From positions 1 through 30,151 of the forward strand of contig JAUXDO010000003.1 of assembly GCA_030618315.1 (NCBI GenBank): a DNA stretch of 30,151 bases, read 5' to 3'. Within the stretch, counting starts at the first letter, position 1. Each line of letters starts with the position of its first letter. Below the pieces are notes generated by a model. It was not told where the DNA came from. It saw only the letters and a program-made list of their open reading frames with translations, and did no database searches. This document shows, piece after piece, positions 1 to 7,267 of this stretch. A program made the translations under genes and the position numbers. The stretch comes from Candidatus Peregrinibacteria bacterium (GTDB lineage: Bacteria; Patescibacteriota; Gracilibacteria; UM-FILTER-43-11).

Positions 1-720
1 CTTCCACGTCGAATAGGCTTTGGTATTGCAGTTGGTTCCATTGTCCTATTTACACTGTTTGTAGGGGCTAGTCCTGCCGTTGTACGGGCTAGTATTATGG
101 GTATTTTAGGGCTTATAGCACTTAATTATGGTCGTCAGTCCAATATCAGTCTTACAATACTTTGGACGGCGTTTTTTATGGTACTCTGGAACCCAAAAAT
201 ATTGTGGTGGGATGTTGGGTTTCAGCTGTCCTTTTCAGCTGTCCTTGGTCTTATTTATGTTGCACCGTTATTTGAAAAATATTCTAAAAAACTGCCAGAG
301 GCATTTGGTGTTAGAGAGGCGATTATGATGACACTTTCTGCGCAGGTTATGGCATTACCTGTCATTATTTTCAATTTTGAACGTTTGTCTATGATTTCTC
401 CAATCGCAAATTTGCTTGTGGTTTTTGCGCTTCCGCCAGCGATGCTATTTGGATTTATTGCCGTACTTATTTCATTTATTTCTCATACTTTAGCGCTAAT
501 TCCTGCATATTTAACATGGGGAATTTTGTCGTATATTATTAAAGTAATTGAAATAACCGCTGATATTCCGTATGCGAGTGTGAATTTACCGGGTATGAAG
601 GTTTGGATGATGTTTGGGTATTATATTTTGTTGGGGTTGGTGCTGGTTGTTGCATATCGTAGGAAGGATTCAGGAGTTAGGAGTGAATCCCCCCAGCCCC
701 CTTTATCAAGGGGTAGCTAA
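1..720 (+). CDS. comEC: ComEC/Rec2 competence channel protein, C-terminal part (5' truncated by window)
   Basis: The frame is open from base 1, so the start lies outside the window. The visible 239 residues are a string of hydrophobic helices. Near residue 23 is the ComEC hallmark GASPAVVRASIMG, where the Arg-Ala pair of the competence domain is conserved. The family forms the inner-membrane channel that takes up single-stranded DNA during transformation. Many ComEC proteins continue into a metallo-beta-lactamase domain, but this one stops right after the membrane domain. Its last residues (SPQPPLSRGS) are encoded by an intergenic-type repeat, so the C-terminus may have been rewritten by that repeat. 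The family call is firm; whether the protein is functionally complete cannot be judged. Confidence 0.85.
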   Translation, partial: LPRRIGFGIAVGSIVLFTLFVGASPAVVRASIMGILGLIALNYGRQSNISLTILWTAFFMVLWNPKILWWDVGFQLSFSAVLGLIYVAPLFEKYSKKLPEAFGVREAIMMTLSAQVMALPVIIFNFERLSMISPIANLLVVFALPPAMLFGFIAVLISFISHTLALIPAYLTWGILSYIIKVIEITADIPYASVNLPGMKVWMMFGYYILLGLVLVVAYRRKDSGVRSESPQPPLSRGS

Positions 721-771
721 ATTAAGTAAGGTGATATTACTAAATTTGCCCCCTGATAAGGGGGTTGGGGG
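690..771. repeat. C-rich inverted repeat at the comEC stop
   Basis: Arms 690-713 and 749-771 share a CCCCC-AGCCCCC-TTATCA-GGGG pattern and are near reverse complements, separated by about 35 bp of AT-rich sequence. The comEC stop codon lies inside the span. The structure could act as a terminator, and a compositionally similar C/G-rich hairpin ends the gene at 18712. Confidence 0.7.
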
Positions 772-819
772 TTCTGGACTAGTCGAAGATTCGTGGTTTT
801 CAGTATAACTAACATACCC

Positions 820-848
820 TTGACTTTCTATCTCAAATATGTTATGAT
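820..848 (+). promoter_or_regulatory. sigma70-type promoter for the 1185 lipoprotein gene
   Basis: TTGACT (820-825), a 17-bp spacer and TATGAT (843-848). Transcription would start near 855, giving a leader of about 265 nt before the first possible start codon. Confidence 0.7.
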
Positions 849-854
849 TACAAC

Positions 855-1121
855 CTTTTTTTAACATGCTCTTTGACATCATAAAAACAGCAGCAGAGAG
901 TTGCTTGCTGCCAATTATGTAATAGACGTCTTAAAATAGCCATTTTCTGGCCTTTTTTAAGGTCGTTTTTTGCTGGCAAGCAAGCTCTTTGTTGCGAATA
1001 TCACTTTTTTGGAGCAACCATTTTAGATTCAAAATTCAAGATTAAAGATTCAAGATTAATCTTTTTTGGGTTTTGGATGGTTGTTCCATGAAAAACTTAC
1101 AAAAAACTAAGGAGGAAAGAT
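855..1121 (+). promoter_or_regulatory. long structured 5' leader, possible regulatory RNA
   Basis: Two large hairpins are visible. In the first, bases about 897-912 (AGAG-TTGCTTGC) pair with about 975-988 (GCAAGC-CTCT), enclosing a nested stem around 924-966 and an inner GCCA-TTTTC-TGGC hairpin. A T-run follows at 1005-1010. In the second, GGAGCAACCA (1011-1020) pairs with TGGTTGTTCC (1078-1087), with AAGATTAATCTT inside. A ribosome site, GGAGG at 1111-1115, follows. The first hairpin plus T-run could be an attenuator or the end of a separate small RNA. I recognise no known riboswitch class. Confidence 0.5.
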
Positions 1122-1184
1122 ATGAAATCCAATGAAAGAAAACATGGGAGGGGCTTACCCCTTTCCCCAAGCAAGGAGGATACG

Positions 1185-2114
1185 ATGAAAAAATGTGTAC
1201 GAAGGAAGCCCAAGTTTAGGAGTCCGCTCCTGAACATTGTGGTTGCCCTGACTGTGATGATCGCGTTCGGTGCCATGTTCAGCACTGGCTGCAAAGATGC
1301 CGCCGACACGAGTGAAATCTCGTTCGAGATGGTCTTCGAGTTCAGCGATGCGTTGGACGAGCAGACGGACTATTCCGAATGCGAGCTATCGCTCGACTAC
1401 TCCAACACGGGTTCCGAGAAGGAATCCAATTCCAAGGAGATTAAATTCAATAAGCTCGAGCGAAACGTTCGGAACTGTCCCGACAAAGTCGACACCGACA
1501 TTTTCGCGAGTGCAAGAGGCTGGCCAGACAAAGTTGGAAACAACTTCGAGCCCAAGGCCGACAAGGTCATCTGCCACGAAGTGGAAGATTCCGAAGGCTC
1601 AACAATCGCCGGAATTAATTTCGGCAACACCCCCGGCAACTTCGGTGATGTGCCATTCGCCCTATTCGGTGGTCTTACATCGGCAGTCGCGATCACGCGA
1701 CGACAAGACACTGTCTTGTTTTCAAGATTCAAACTCAAGGACCTACAATTCCGGGGTCCGATACTGATTGCCGCCATGTTCGGCGTCATCATGCTGGCAA
1801 GCGGTTTTGCAATCGCGGTATCGCTTACGCCACTCGTTGTGGTTGGAGTTACGGCAATTTTGTTGATGTCAACGAAGAAGTCGGTGGCATGTGCCGATGG
1901 CGATGATGCGTCTGAGGGATGCAAAGGTATTTCGGACATCGATCCGGACATGGTCATTCTTTCCGAAGGAAATTATAAATGCTGTGTAAAGGCTTTCAGG
2001 ATTGTAGTGAACAGTGGACAGGAAAGAATTGATGAGGTCAGAGCAAGGATGAATAGCCTCTGCTTTCTGACACCAGAAGCGGTCAAAAAGGCCTATGCGG
2101 AGGTTTTCGAGTAG
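1185..2114 (+). CDS. putative lipoprotein with C-terminal membrane hairpin, unknown function
   Basis: Not a family I recognise. Two in-frame starts, ATG 1122 and ATG 1185, each have an ideal GGAGG ribosome site 5-6 bp upstream. I prefer 1185 because it gives a conventional basic N-region (MKKCVRRKPKFRS), a hydrophobic core and a lipobox ending STGC, with the lipidated Cys at residue 36. Starting at 1122 adds 21 polar residues. The mature part is acidic, with scattered cysteines, and about residues 192-234 are hydrophobic enough for one or two membrane passes. Base and codon use is clearly GC-richer (many C/G third positions) than neighbouring genes. With its strong Shine-Dalgarno, that suggests recent acquisition or special expression. 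Confidence 0.65.
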   Translation: MKKCVRRKPKFRSPLLNIVVALTVMIAFGAMFSTGCKDAADTSEISFEMVFEFSDALDEQTDYSECELSLDYSNTGSEKESNSKEIKFNKLERNVRNCPDKVDTDIFASARGWPDKVGNNFEPKADKVICHEVEDSEGSTIAGINFGNTPGNFGDVPFALFGGLTSAVAITRRQDTVLFSRFKLKDLQFRGPILIAAMFGVIMLASGFAIAVSLTPLVVVGVTAILLMSTKKSVACADGDDASEGCKGISDIDPDMVILSEGNYKCCVKAFRIVVNSGQERIDEVRARMNSLCFLTPEAVKKAYAEVFE

Positions 2115-2209
2115 ACATAGTCTTTTTAGTAAAAGCCACAGAATAACTTATTCGGAGGTTTTTGGGATTGAACAAGATAAGAGTGAAGTGATATTCGCAA
2201 CTTGAGTAG

Positions 2210-2254
2210 TGCACTCGCTCCGATACCCATCGGAGCGAGTCGCACTCACTTTTT
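2210..2254 (+). terminator. terminator after the lipoprotein gene
   Basis: CTCGCTCCGAT (2214-2224) pairs perfectly with ATCGGAGCGAG (2229-2239) around an ACCC loop. The stem extends outward through GTGC/GCAC with one bulge. A short T-run follows at 2250-2254. Confidence 0.7.
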
Positions 2255-2313
2255 ATTCACAATTTGAACATTTAAACAATTAACAACCTTCTAACAAATA
2301 ACCTTCTAACCTT

Positions 2314-4437
2314 ATGAGTACTTCTAATGAATTATCTATACCCCAGTCATCGTTTGATGACGTCCCACCAGGTCTACCAATTATTGAAAGAGTTGGGAGA
2401 GCAGGTGGCATGGCAATACGCTGGGTTCGCGACCGAACAACCAAAACTACGAAAAATGGTTTCAATAAGGATTATGCTGAAATTGAAAACATTCCTGATG
2501 AAATGGTTGGTTTGGATTTAACAGATACTTCAGAAGCGAGAGCAGAAGCTTTTGGGTTATTAACTGTTGAAGAATTAAATTATTTTGAAGTTAAGGTGGC
2601 GAAATACATCAAAAATACTTTTGAGCTATTTGAATCAGAAATACCTTACGGTGTGATTTCAACTTATATCAGCACTTTGTTTAAAGAAGGTTACAAAGAA
2701 GCTAAAAGTGAGTTAGATGCAGAAATATCCTTTGATTTAGATTTGGTTGATAAAGGAGTTACGAATTGTCTTAATGCTATAGGGGTAGCAGATAGGATGA
2801 GTGAGATGAGTATTTCTAAGATAACTGATTTTGTTAGGCAAAGAATATTAAAAGTTGGATTTGGAACCATAATGGAAACAGTTAAGGTTAATCCAATTAC
2901 AAACAAACATCTAGCAATGTATTTAGTTGAAACTGAAGCTATTGAGCTTCAACGTGGGCTTGCGACCAAAAAAATGAATGAAAATTATTGTGAGGTTGTG
3001 TCTGAATGGAGAGAGGTTAATGAAGAGCTCTCTGATGAGGAATTAGCTAAATACTTCAATCGTGAAAAATTTGATAAAAGATATTTATCTACTTACTTTG
3101 ATACTTGCCAATTTGGAATTATAAATATGCAACTAGTCAAAGAGGCTGAAAAATTTGCCAGAAATAATGATTTTGATGAAATACTAGACTTGTGCAAAAG
3201 TGCCATTGTTAATCACCTTGAAGAAGCGGATGATATAAATGAAGGGGGACAACGACGCTTTACACCTAAGAATTGTGCTTTTACAAGAAATGGAACTAAT
3301 GCCTTCAGATTATTTTATGATAAATACCTGGATGATGGTGATAAAGTTTGTGTTTCATCTGAGGAATATGGTGAAATGACAAAGATGCTCAAGTATGACC
3401 CAAAGGATAAAAATAGTAAAAAACTTAATGTTACCCCTCCACTTCCAGTTTTTGCAGAGGGAGTGAGTGAAGATTCTTATGTGGAAAAGGTTCGAAAGCA
3501 TGTAGAAAAACATAAGCCTGATTATTTATTAATAAGTGTTGTAAGTAGAAGGGGGACAGTATTCCCTCTTGAGAAAATAAGCGAGGTATTAAAAAATGGC
3601 AGTCATAAAGTGAATCTAATACTTGATGGATGTCAGACAGTAGGCAGAAGAAGAATGGATTTTAATAAAATTCGCCCTGATGTATTTATTGGCAGTTGCC
3701 AAAAGGGTACTGATTTAGGTGGTCCTGTTGGAATTCTTGCTGTTGCAAGTGATTATGTTGAGAATAAGGGTAAGCTCGCTTACTGTGAAGGAAAAAAGGG
3801 TAATCCATATATGAAATTGAGAAAAGAAGATAAAGAAAAGCTTAGACGTATTTATCAATTGGAATGGAATAATAATCAAGAAATTGGCACATTGAGTACA
3901 GTAGATATGGCACGCTTTATGTATGGTATTGATCCTGAATCTTTAAGGTTAGCACTTGATGAAAATGATGATGAATTACCAGAATGTTTAATTAAGAGCG
4001 TGGAAGTTAGAGAAAAAACTAATCATGATTTGGCATGTAACTTTTTAAATCTATTATGGGCAATTAATCATAAAGAAGAGAATGAAGATAGAATTAAAAT
4101 ATTCCATCCAGTCAATGTTTATTCCGAAACTGGTAAAGTGCAGGAAGATAGAGTGAGTAATATATTTGAATGTAAAATTAAAGGGTTACATTTAACAAAT
4201 AAGAAAGATGATGGTAAAACTATTCGGAAAGACGAGAATGGAAAGGATGTCGAAGATGGAATAGTTGAAATTGCTGCTGCTTTTGGCGTAACGATTCAGG
4301 ATTATTTTGATCAAGCTGAAGAGGGAGTATCCTTTCGAATAGCTTTTCATCCATTTATGAGCAATGAATCAATAAAGTTACTTGGATTTGCACTTGAAAA
4401 ATGCTGTGAAATTGCCAAAGAAAGAGAAGGGGAATAA
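2314..4437 (+). CDS. large PLP-dependent enzyme, aminotransferase class V/NifS-like fold, with about 310-residue N-terminal extension
   Basis: 707 residues, against about 400 for ordinary class V enzymes. The catalytic part begins near residue 318. Visible signatures are RNGTNAFR (about 325-332, phosphate-binding region), DGCQTVG with Asp438 (expected partner of the cofactor ring nitrogen), and GSCQKGTDLGGPVG with Lys464 (expected Schiff-base lysine). The first ~310 residues are charged, mostly helical in character, and match no domain I recognise. Relatives include cysteine desulfurases, kynureninase and class V aminotransferases; the substrate cannot be assigned. The gene has no Shine-Dalgarno and converges on the TrmB-like regulator. 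The fold is firm; the specific reaction is unknown. Confidence 0.75.
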   Translation: MSTSNELSIPQSSFDDVPPGLPIIERVGRAGGMAIRWVRDRTTKTTKNGFNKDYAEIENIPDEMVGLDLTDTSEARAEAFGLLTVEELNYFEVKVAKYIKNTFELFESEIPYGVISTYISTLFKEGYKEAKSELDAEISFDLDLVDKGVTNCLNAIGVADRMSEMSISKITDFVRQRILKVGFGTIMETVKVNPITNKHLAMYLVETEAIELQRGLATKKMNENYCEVVSEWREVNEELSDEELAKYFNREKFDKRYLSTYFDTCQFGIINMQLVKEAEKFARNNDFDEILDLCKSAIVNHLEEADDINEGGQRRFTPKNCAFTRNGTNAFRLFYDKYLDDGDKVCVSSEEYGEMTKMLKYDPKDKNSKKLNVTPPLPVFAEGVSEDSYVEKVRKHVEKHKPDYLLISVVSRRGTVFPLEKISEVLKNGSHKVNLILDGCQTVGRRRMDFNKIRPDVFIGSCQKGTDLGGPVGILAVASDYVENKGKLAYCEGKKGNPYMKLRKEDKEKLRRIYQLEWNNNQEIGTLSTVDMARFMYGIDPESLRLALDENDDELPECLIKSVEVREKTNHDLACNFLNLLWAINHKEENEDRIKIFHPVNVYSETGKVQEDRVSNIFECKIKGLHLTNKKDDGKTIRKDENGKDVEDGIVEIAAAFGVTIQDYFDQAEEGVSFRIAFHPFMSNESIKLLGFALEKCCEIAKEREGE

Positions 4438-4440
4438 TTC

Positions 4441-4553
4441 TGATTTCTGATTTCTGATTTCTGATTCAACCTGCCTGCCGGCAGGCAGGTGTAACATTCT
4501 AGATTCTGGATTCAAGAATGGGATTCAGAAATCTGAATTCTGAATTCTGAAAT
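4441..4553. repeat. convergent-gene spacer of repeats with 20-bp perfect palindrome
   Basis: Tandem TGATTTC units on the left and inverted GAAATCTGAATTC units on the right flank the perfect 20-bp palindrome CCTGCCTGCCGGCAGGCAGG at 4470-4489. A degenerate relative of the palindrome recurs at 5680-5700. Lying between two converging genes, it may terminate both. Confidence 0.75.
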
Positions 4554-5330
4554 CTACTTCTTTCTCTTATCCAGTCTTGTTGCTTCCTTCCATGCAAGCT
4601 CAAATGCGACGGTCATTGCCTGAAAAATCTCCTGACTTTCAATGATGATTCCAAGTTTTTCCTTCCATGAAGTTATAACGACTTTATTGTCGTAGAACTG
4701 GATTTCGGGATTGAAATCATATTTTTTTGCGGGAATAAGTCTGCTATCGCGCCATTCGTTTTTATTGTTCTTGGTTTTTAAGCGTGCCAACTCAGTATCC
4801 GGATGTATTGAGCGAATAAATATTTCGTTCCCCGCACGTCTTCTATAGTAATCCTTGAAATAATCCGGCAATCCACCATGCATTCCATCGAAAGATGCAT
4901 AAGATCTAATTGTTTCGGTTGAAGTCAACGTGTCATCGTATACTTTCACAAGACCATCATTTCCTTCGTAAAACGTAACCTTAGGCTTTGTACTTTCCGG
5001 GCGGTATTGAGATTCTAATTCCGCCATAACTTCATTTAGCTGAGTTATTTTGTCGTCTATCTTTGCATTGGCATCAACTTTTTGGCGTTTAAGCAAATTA
5101 ATCAGATTCTTTGGCTCTTCAGGTGTATATAGCTGAGTGTTTGCTCTGGTGGATTTCTTAATCAATCCTCCATCTACCAATTTGTCTAAGATGAATCGGG
5201 TTGTATTGCGTGGCAATCCAGCGCGTCTGGCTACAACCGATGCAGGTTGGGTTCCAAGTTCCAAAGTTTTTAGGTAAACATTAATCTCTTTTTGGTTTAA
5301 ACCTATGTTTTGTAGTACATTTTCGAGCAT
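4554..5330 (-). CDS. TrmB-like winged-helix transcriptional regulator
   Basis: Residues about 8-70 form a winged helix-turn-helix of the TrmB type: LGLNQKEINVY-like helix 1, then PASVVARRAGLPRNTTRFILDK as the recognition region. A coiled segment follows (about 78-108), then a PLD-like effector domain (about 115-250) with TFYEGNDGL and the IYS/RSI-type strands of this family. TrmB proteins are often sugar-responsive; no ligand can be named here. I start at ATG 5330. The longer frame begins at a TTG (5354) that would leave only about 11 nt of leader behind its promoter. The regulator is divergent from the strong promoter of the putative long RNA, so that RNA is an obvious candidate target. Confidence 0.8.
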   Translation of the reverse strand: MLENVLQNIGLNQKEINVYLKTLELGTQPASVVARRAGLPRNTTRFILDKLVDGGLIKKSTRANTQLYTPEEPKNLINLLKRQKVDANAKIDDKITQLNEVMAELESQYRPESTKPKVTFYEGNDGLVKVYDDTLTSTETIRSYASFDGMHGGLPDYFKDYYRRRAGNEIFIRSIHPDTELARLKTKNNKNEWRDSRLIPAKKYDFNPEIQFYDNKVVITSWKEKLGIIIESQEIFQAMTVAFELAWKEATRLDKRKK

Positions 5331-5372
5331 GTATTTAATATTAAATGATGACAACTTCTGTTTGTCAGTCTT

Positions 5373-5401
5373 AGTATAGCTTATATAAAGCCAAAAGTCA
5401 A
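5373..5401 (-). promoter_or_regulatory. promoter of the TrmB-like gene
   Basis: On the minus strand: TTGACT (5401-5396), a 17-bp spacer and TATACT (5378-5373). It is back to back with the plus-strand promoter at 5428; the two -35 boxes form a GTCAATA/TATTGAC inverted repeat. Confidence 0.7.
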
Positions 5402-5427
5402 TACTATTGGTGGTCTTATTTAGTCTA

Positions 5428-5456
5428 TTGACAATTTTACTTTATCACGTTATAAT
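5428..5456 (+). promoter_or_regulatory. perfect consensus sigma70 promoter with no coding gene downstream
   Basis: TTGACA (5428-5433), exactly 17 bp, TATAAT (5451-5456). It is the only fully consensus promoter I found in the window. The next plausible start codon is more than 700 bp away. Confidence 0.8.
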
Positions 5457-5462
5457 ACTTCT

Positions 5463-6161
5463 CCACACTAAATAAAAAAAGGAAACAAAACAAAATAAAA
5501 TAAAGTTGCTCATTTAAATCACAAAACAAAACACATCATATTAATACTGAATTGCTCTCATAACTCCGATTTATCTCAGATTATTTTAATCGCTAACATC
5601 GTTGCAATTCACTTGGAATGCTATGGCATTACCGCGCAAATCGCGCCGTGTTATCAACTAAAATAATTCTGACCTAACCTGCCTGCCGGTAGGCAAGGTT
5701 TCGAATTTACGAAAGCAATTCAGTATATATGAGGAGATGTGTGCAAATAGGAGGGGTATTAATTCTTTTCTGTACGTGAACTTTCAATTAATGATTTCAA
5801 CATAACGAGATCTCGAAGGGTATACCGGCAGAAAGGTTTAAATCTTACTCCAGCACAAAATTCAGGCGAACCGTCAATATTTATCGACAATACGCTTTCG
5901 AATCAAAAACAAAAATACTATTTGTACAAACCTCCTCATATTAAAACTCGAAAATCGAAAACAAAATAAGACAAAATAATATAAAAAATCAGATTCCGGG
6001 CGAGTACGCTTGCCAATATCGCTTAATAAACTCATTTAGAAGGGGGTTTAATTGCCTAGGGGTAGGCAAAAACACAAAAACAAAAACTAGTTAATTTTTA
6101 TTTAACTAAACCAAGAAAAGCGATGAGTAATGTCATCGCTTTTCTTAACACTTATTTTTTT
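5463..6161 (+). ncRNA. putative large structured non-coding RNA (~650-700 nt), unknown class
   Basis: No protein-coding frame is credible here. The stretch runs from a perfect promoter to a strong terminator and consists of hairpins separated by A-rich, G-poor linkers (for example 5479-5503, 5521-5532, 5950-5990, 6066-6087). Helices: TCAGATTATTTTA (5576-5588) with TAAAATAATTCTGA (about 5658-5671), enclosing AATGC-TATG-GCATT and CGCG-CAAAT-CGCG; TTTCG-AATTTA-CGAAA (5699-5714); ATATGAGGAG (about 5727-5736) with CTCCTCATAT (about 5931-5940) as a long-range closing helix; ATTAATT/AATTAAT (about 5759-5793); GGCGAG-TACG-CTTGCC (about 5999-6014); TTGCCTA-GGGG-TAGGCAA (6052-6069); TAGTTAA/TTAACTA (about 6089-6109). 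I could not match RNase P, tmRNA, SRP or 6S RNA signatures. It could instead be a very long attenuated leader of the 6175 gene. Confidence 0.6.
6113..6161 (+). terminator. strong intrinsic terminator
   Basis: A perfect 14-bp stem, AAGAAAAGCGATGA (6113-6126) with TCATCGCTTTTCTT (6133-6146), has a GTAATG loop and a T-run at 6154-6161. It ends only 13 bp before the 6175 start codon. Confidence 0.85.
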
Positions 6162-6174
6162 AATTTTATATATT

Positions 6175-6843
6175 ATGAACAATTTAAATAAACCAAACTC
6201 GTGCGAATCTTCTTCGGTAGAAAAAACAAGAGAAGAGCTAGTTCGCTTAATTGCAAACGTAGAAGTAGAAGTAGATACCGAAAAAGTCCTAAGACTATTT
6301 AAAGAAGCAACGGAAATGGGCACTACAGACGCCGACGCCTATCTTGCTTTAGGCACAATGGCAGACATTGAATGCAATACCGAAGGAGTCAGAAGATTAT
6401 GGGAAAAAGCAGCAGAAATGGGTAGTGCAGAAGCCTATCGCAGATTAGGATCTCTTTTATTAGAAGAAGACGAATACGATAGATTATGTGAACTATCTGA
6501 AAAAGTAGAGGAAATACCTACTGTAAATCGCGTTATTGCATTAGGCCCAGCTGAAGAAAAAATTACCAAAGAATCTAAGAGGTTATATAAAAAAGCAATA
6601 GAAATGGGTAGCGCAGATGCTTATTTCGATTTAGGTTTACTTGAAAAAGAAGGGGGCAATATTGAAGAGGCTAACAGATTATTAGCAAAGGCAGCAGAAA
6701 TGGGTAGCGCAACAGTTTATTTCTATTTGGGTTCACTTGAAAAAGAAAAGGGCAATATTGAAGAGGCTAACAGATTATTAGCAAAGGCAGCAGAAATGCG
6801 TAGCGCAAAAACTTTGAATTTGCCTGAAGCCTCTGATAGATAA
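6175..6843 (+). CDS. Sel1/TPR-like repeat protein
   Basis: 222 residues from ATG 6175. An in-frame ATG at 6130 is rejected because it lies inside the terminator hairpin. The protein is a run of helix pairs with the Sel1-like consensus 'A-x-EMGSADAYFDLG-LEKEGGNIEEA'. At least four units are recognisable, two of them at the C-terminus and nearly identical. Sel1/TPR solenoids bind other proteins; no partner is evident. There is no signal peptide, so it is probably cytoplasmic. The next gene follows after 25 bp and may be co-transcribed. No Shine-Dalgarno is present and the upstream DNA is a U-rich terminator tail, so it is unclear what drives expression; read-through of the upstream terminator is possible. 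Confidence 0.7.
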   Translation: MNNLNKPNSCESSSVEKTREELVRLIANVEVEVDTEKVLRLFKEATEMGTTDADAYLALGTMADIECNTEGVRRLWEKAAEMGSAEAYRRLGSLLLEEDEYDRLCELSEKVEEIPTVNRVIALGPAEEKITKESKRLYKKAIEMGSADAYFDLGLLEKEGGNIEEANRLLAKAAEMGSATVYFYLGSLEKEKGNIEEANRLLAKAAEMRSAKTLNLPEASDR

Positions 6844-6868
6844 GAATTTATTTTTAACTTTTTAAATT

Positions 6869-7267
6869 ATGCCTGAAAAAATTCAAAAATTAATCAGTCT
6901 ACCAGAGGCTCCAGATGATTCTTTATCAGAAAAAGAGGCACAGGCTGTGCAAATCAGAGAAAAAATCACTGATGACGTTTTAAATACACAATTAAGGAAA
7001 TCAGTAGAACTATCCTTTGATTGCGATCGTGGAAATCCAGAATCTATTGATATAAACAATCTTACCTTTCATATGATGAGGCAAAATGGTGACACCATTA
7101 TTTTTGGGGAAATAGGGGATGGAAGAGAGATTGCTATTACTCCGTTTTTTGGTGAGGATTTTGATGCTTATTTTATGGATATAATAGATAATAGAGAAAA
7201 AGCATTAGATTCCTTTTTGGGAGAATCAAATCATTTATTTAGCCAGTTAAATGGAGAGATAAACTAG
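6869..7267 (+). CDS. hypothetical protein, 132 aa
   Basis: I recognise no family. It is an acidic soluble protein without membrane segment or signal peptide. The N-terminal third is charged and helical; the middle has strand-like segments (DTIIFGEIGDGREIAITPF). It follows the Sel1-like gene by 25 bp on the same strand, and the SLPEAPD near its N-terminus resembles NLPEASD at the end of that gene, so the pair may act together. Its stop codon overlaps that of the converging reductase gene in the sequence CTAG. Confidence 0.6.
   Translation: MPEKIQKLISLPEAPDDSLSEKEAQAVQIREKITDDVLNTQLRKSVELSFDCDRGNPESIDINNLTFHMMRQNGDTIIFGEIGDGREIAITPFFGEDFDAYFMDIIDNREKALDSFLGESNHLFSQLNGEIN

Noticed and set aside
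1397..1957. 186-aa minus-strand reading frame within the lipoprotein gene
   Set aside because: It is antisense to a gene with two good ribosome sites and a signal peptide; GC-rich DNA gives long chance frames.
5463..6112. RNase P RNA, tmRNA or group II intron in the gene-free region
   Set aside because: No GAGGAAAGTCC/ACAGAAA pair, no tRNA-like domain with TTCGANTC and CCA end, and no domain V hairpin were seen on either strand.
6130..6174. Longer start of the Sel1-like gene at ATG 6130
   Set aside because: That ATG lies in the terminator stem and would add residues encoded by the hairpin and T-run.
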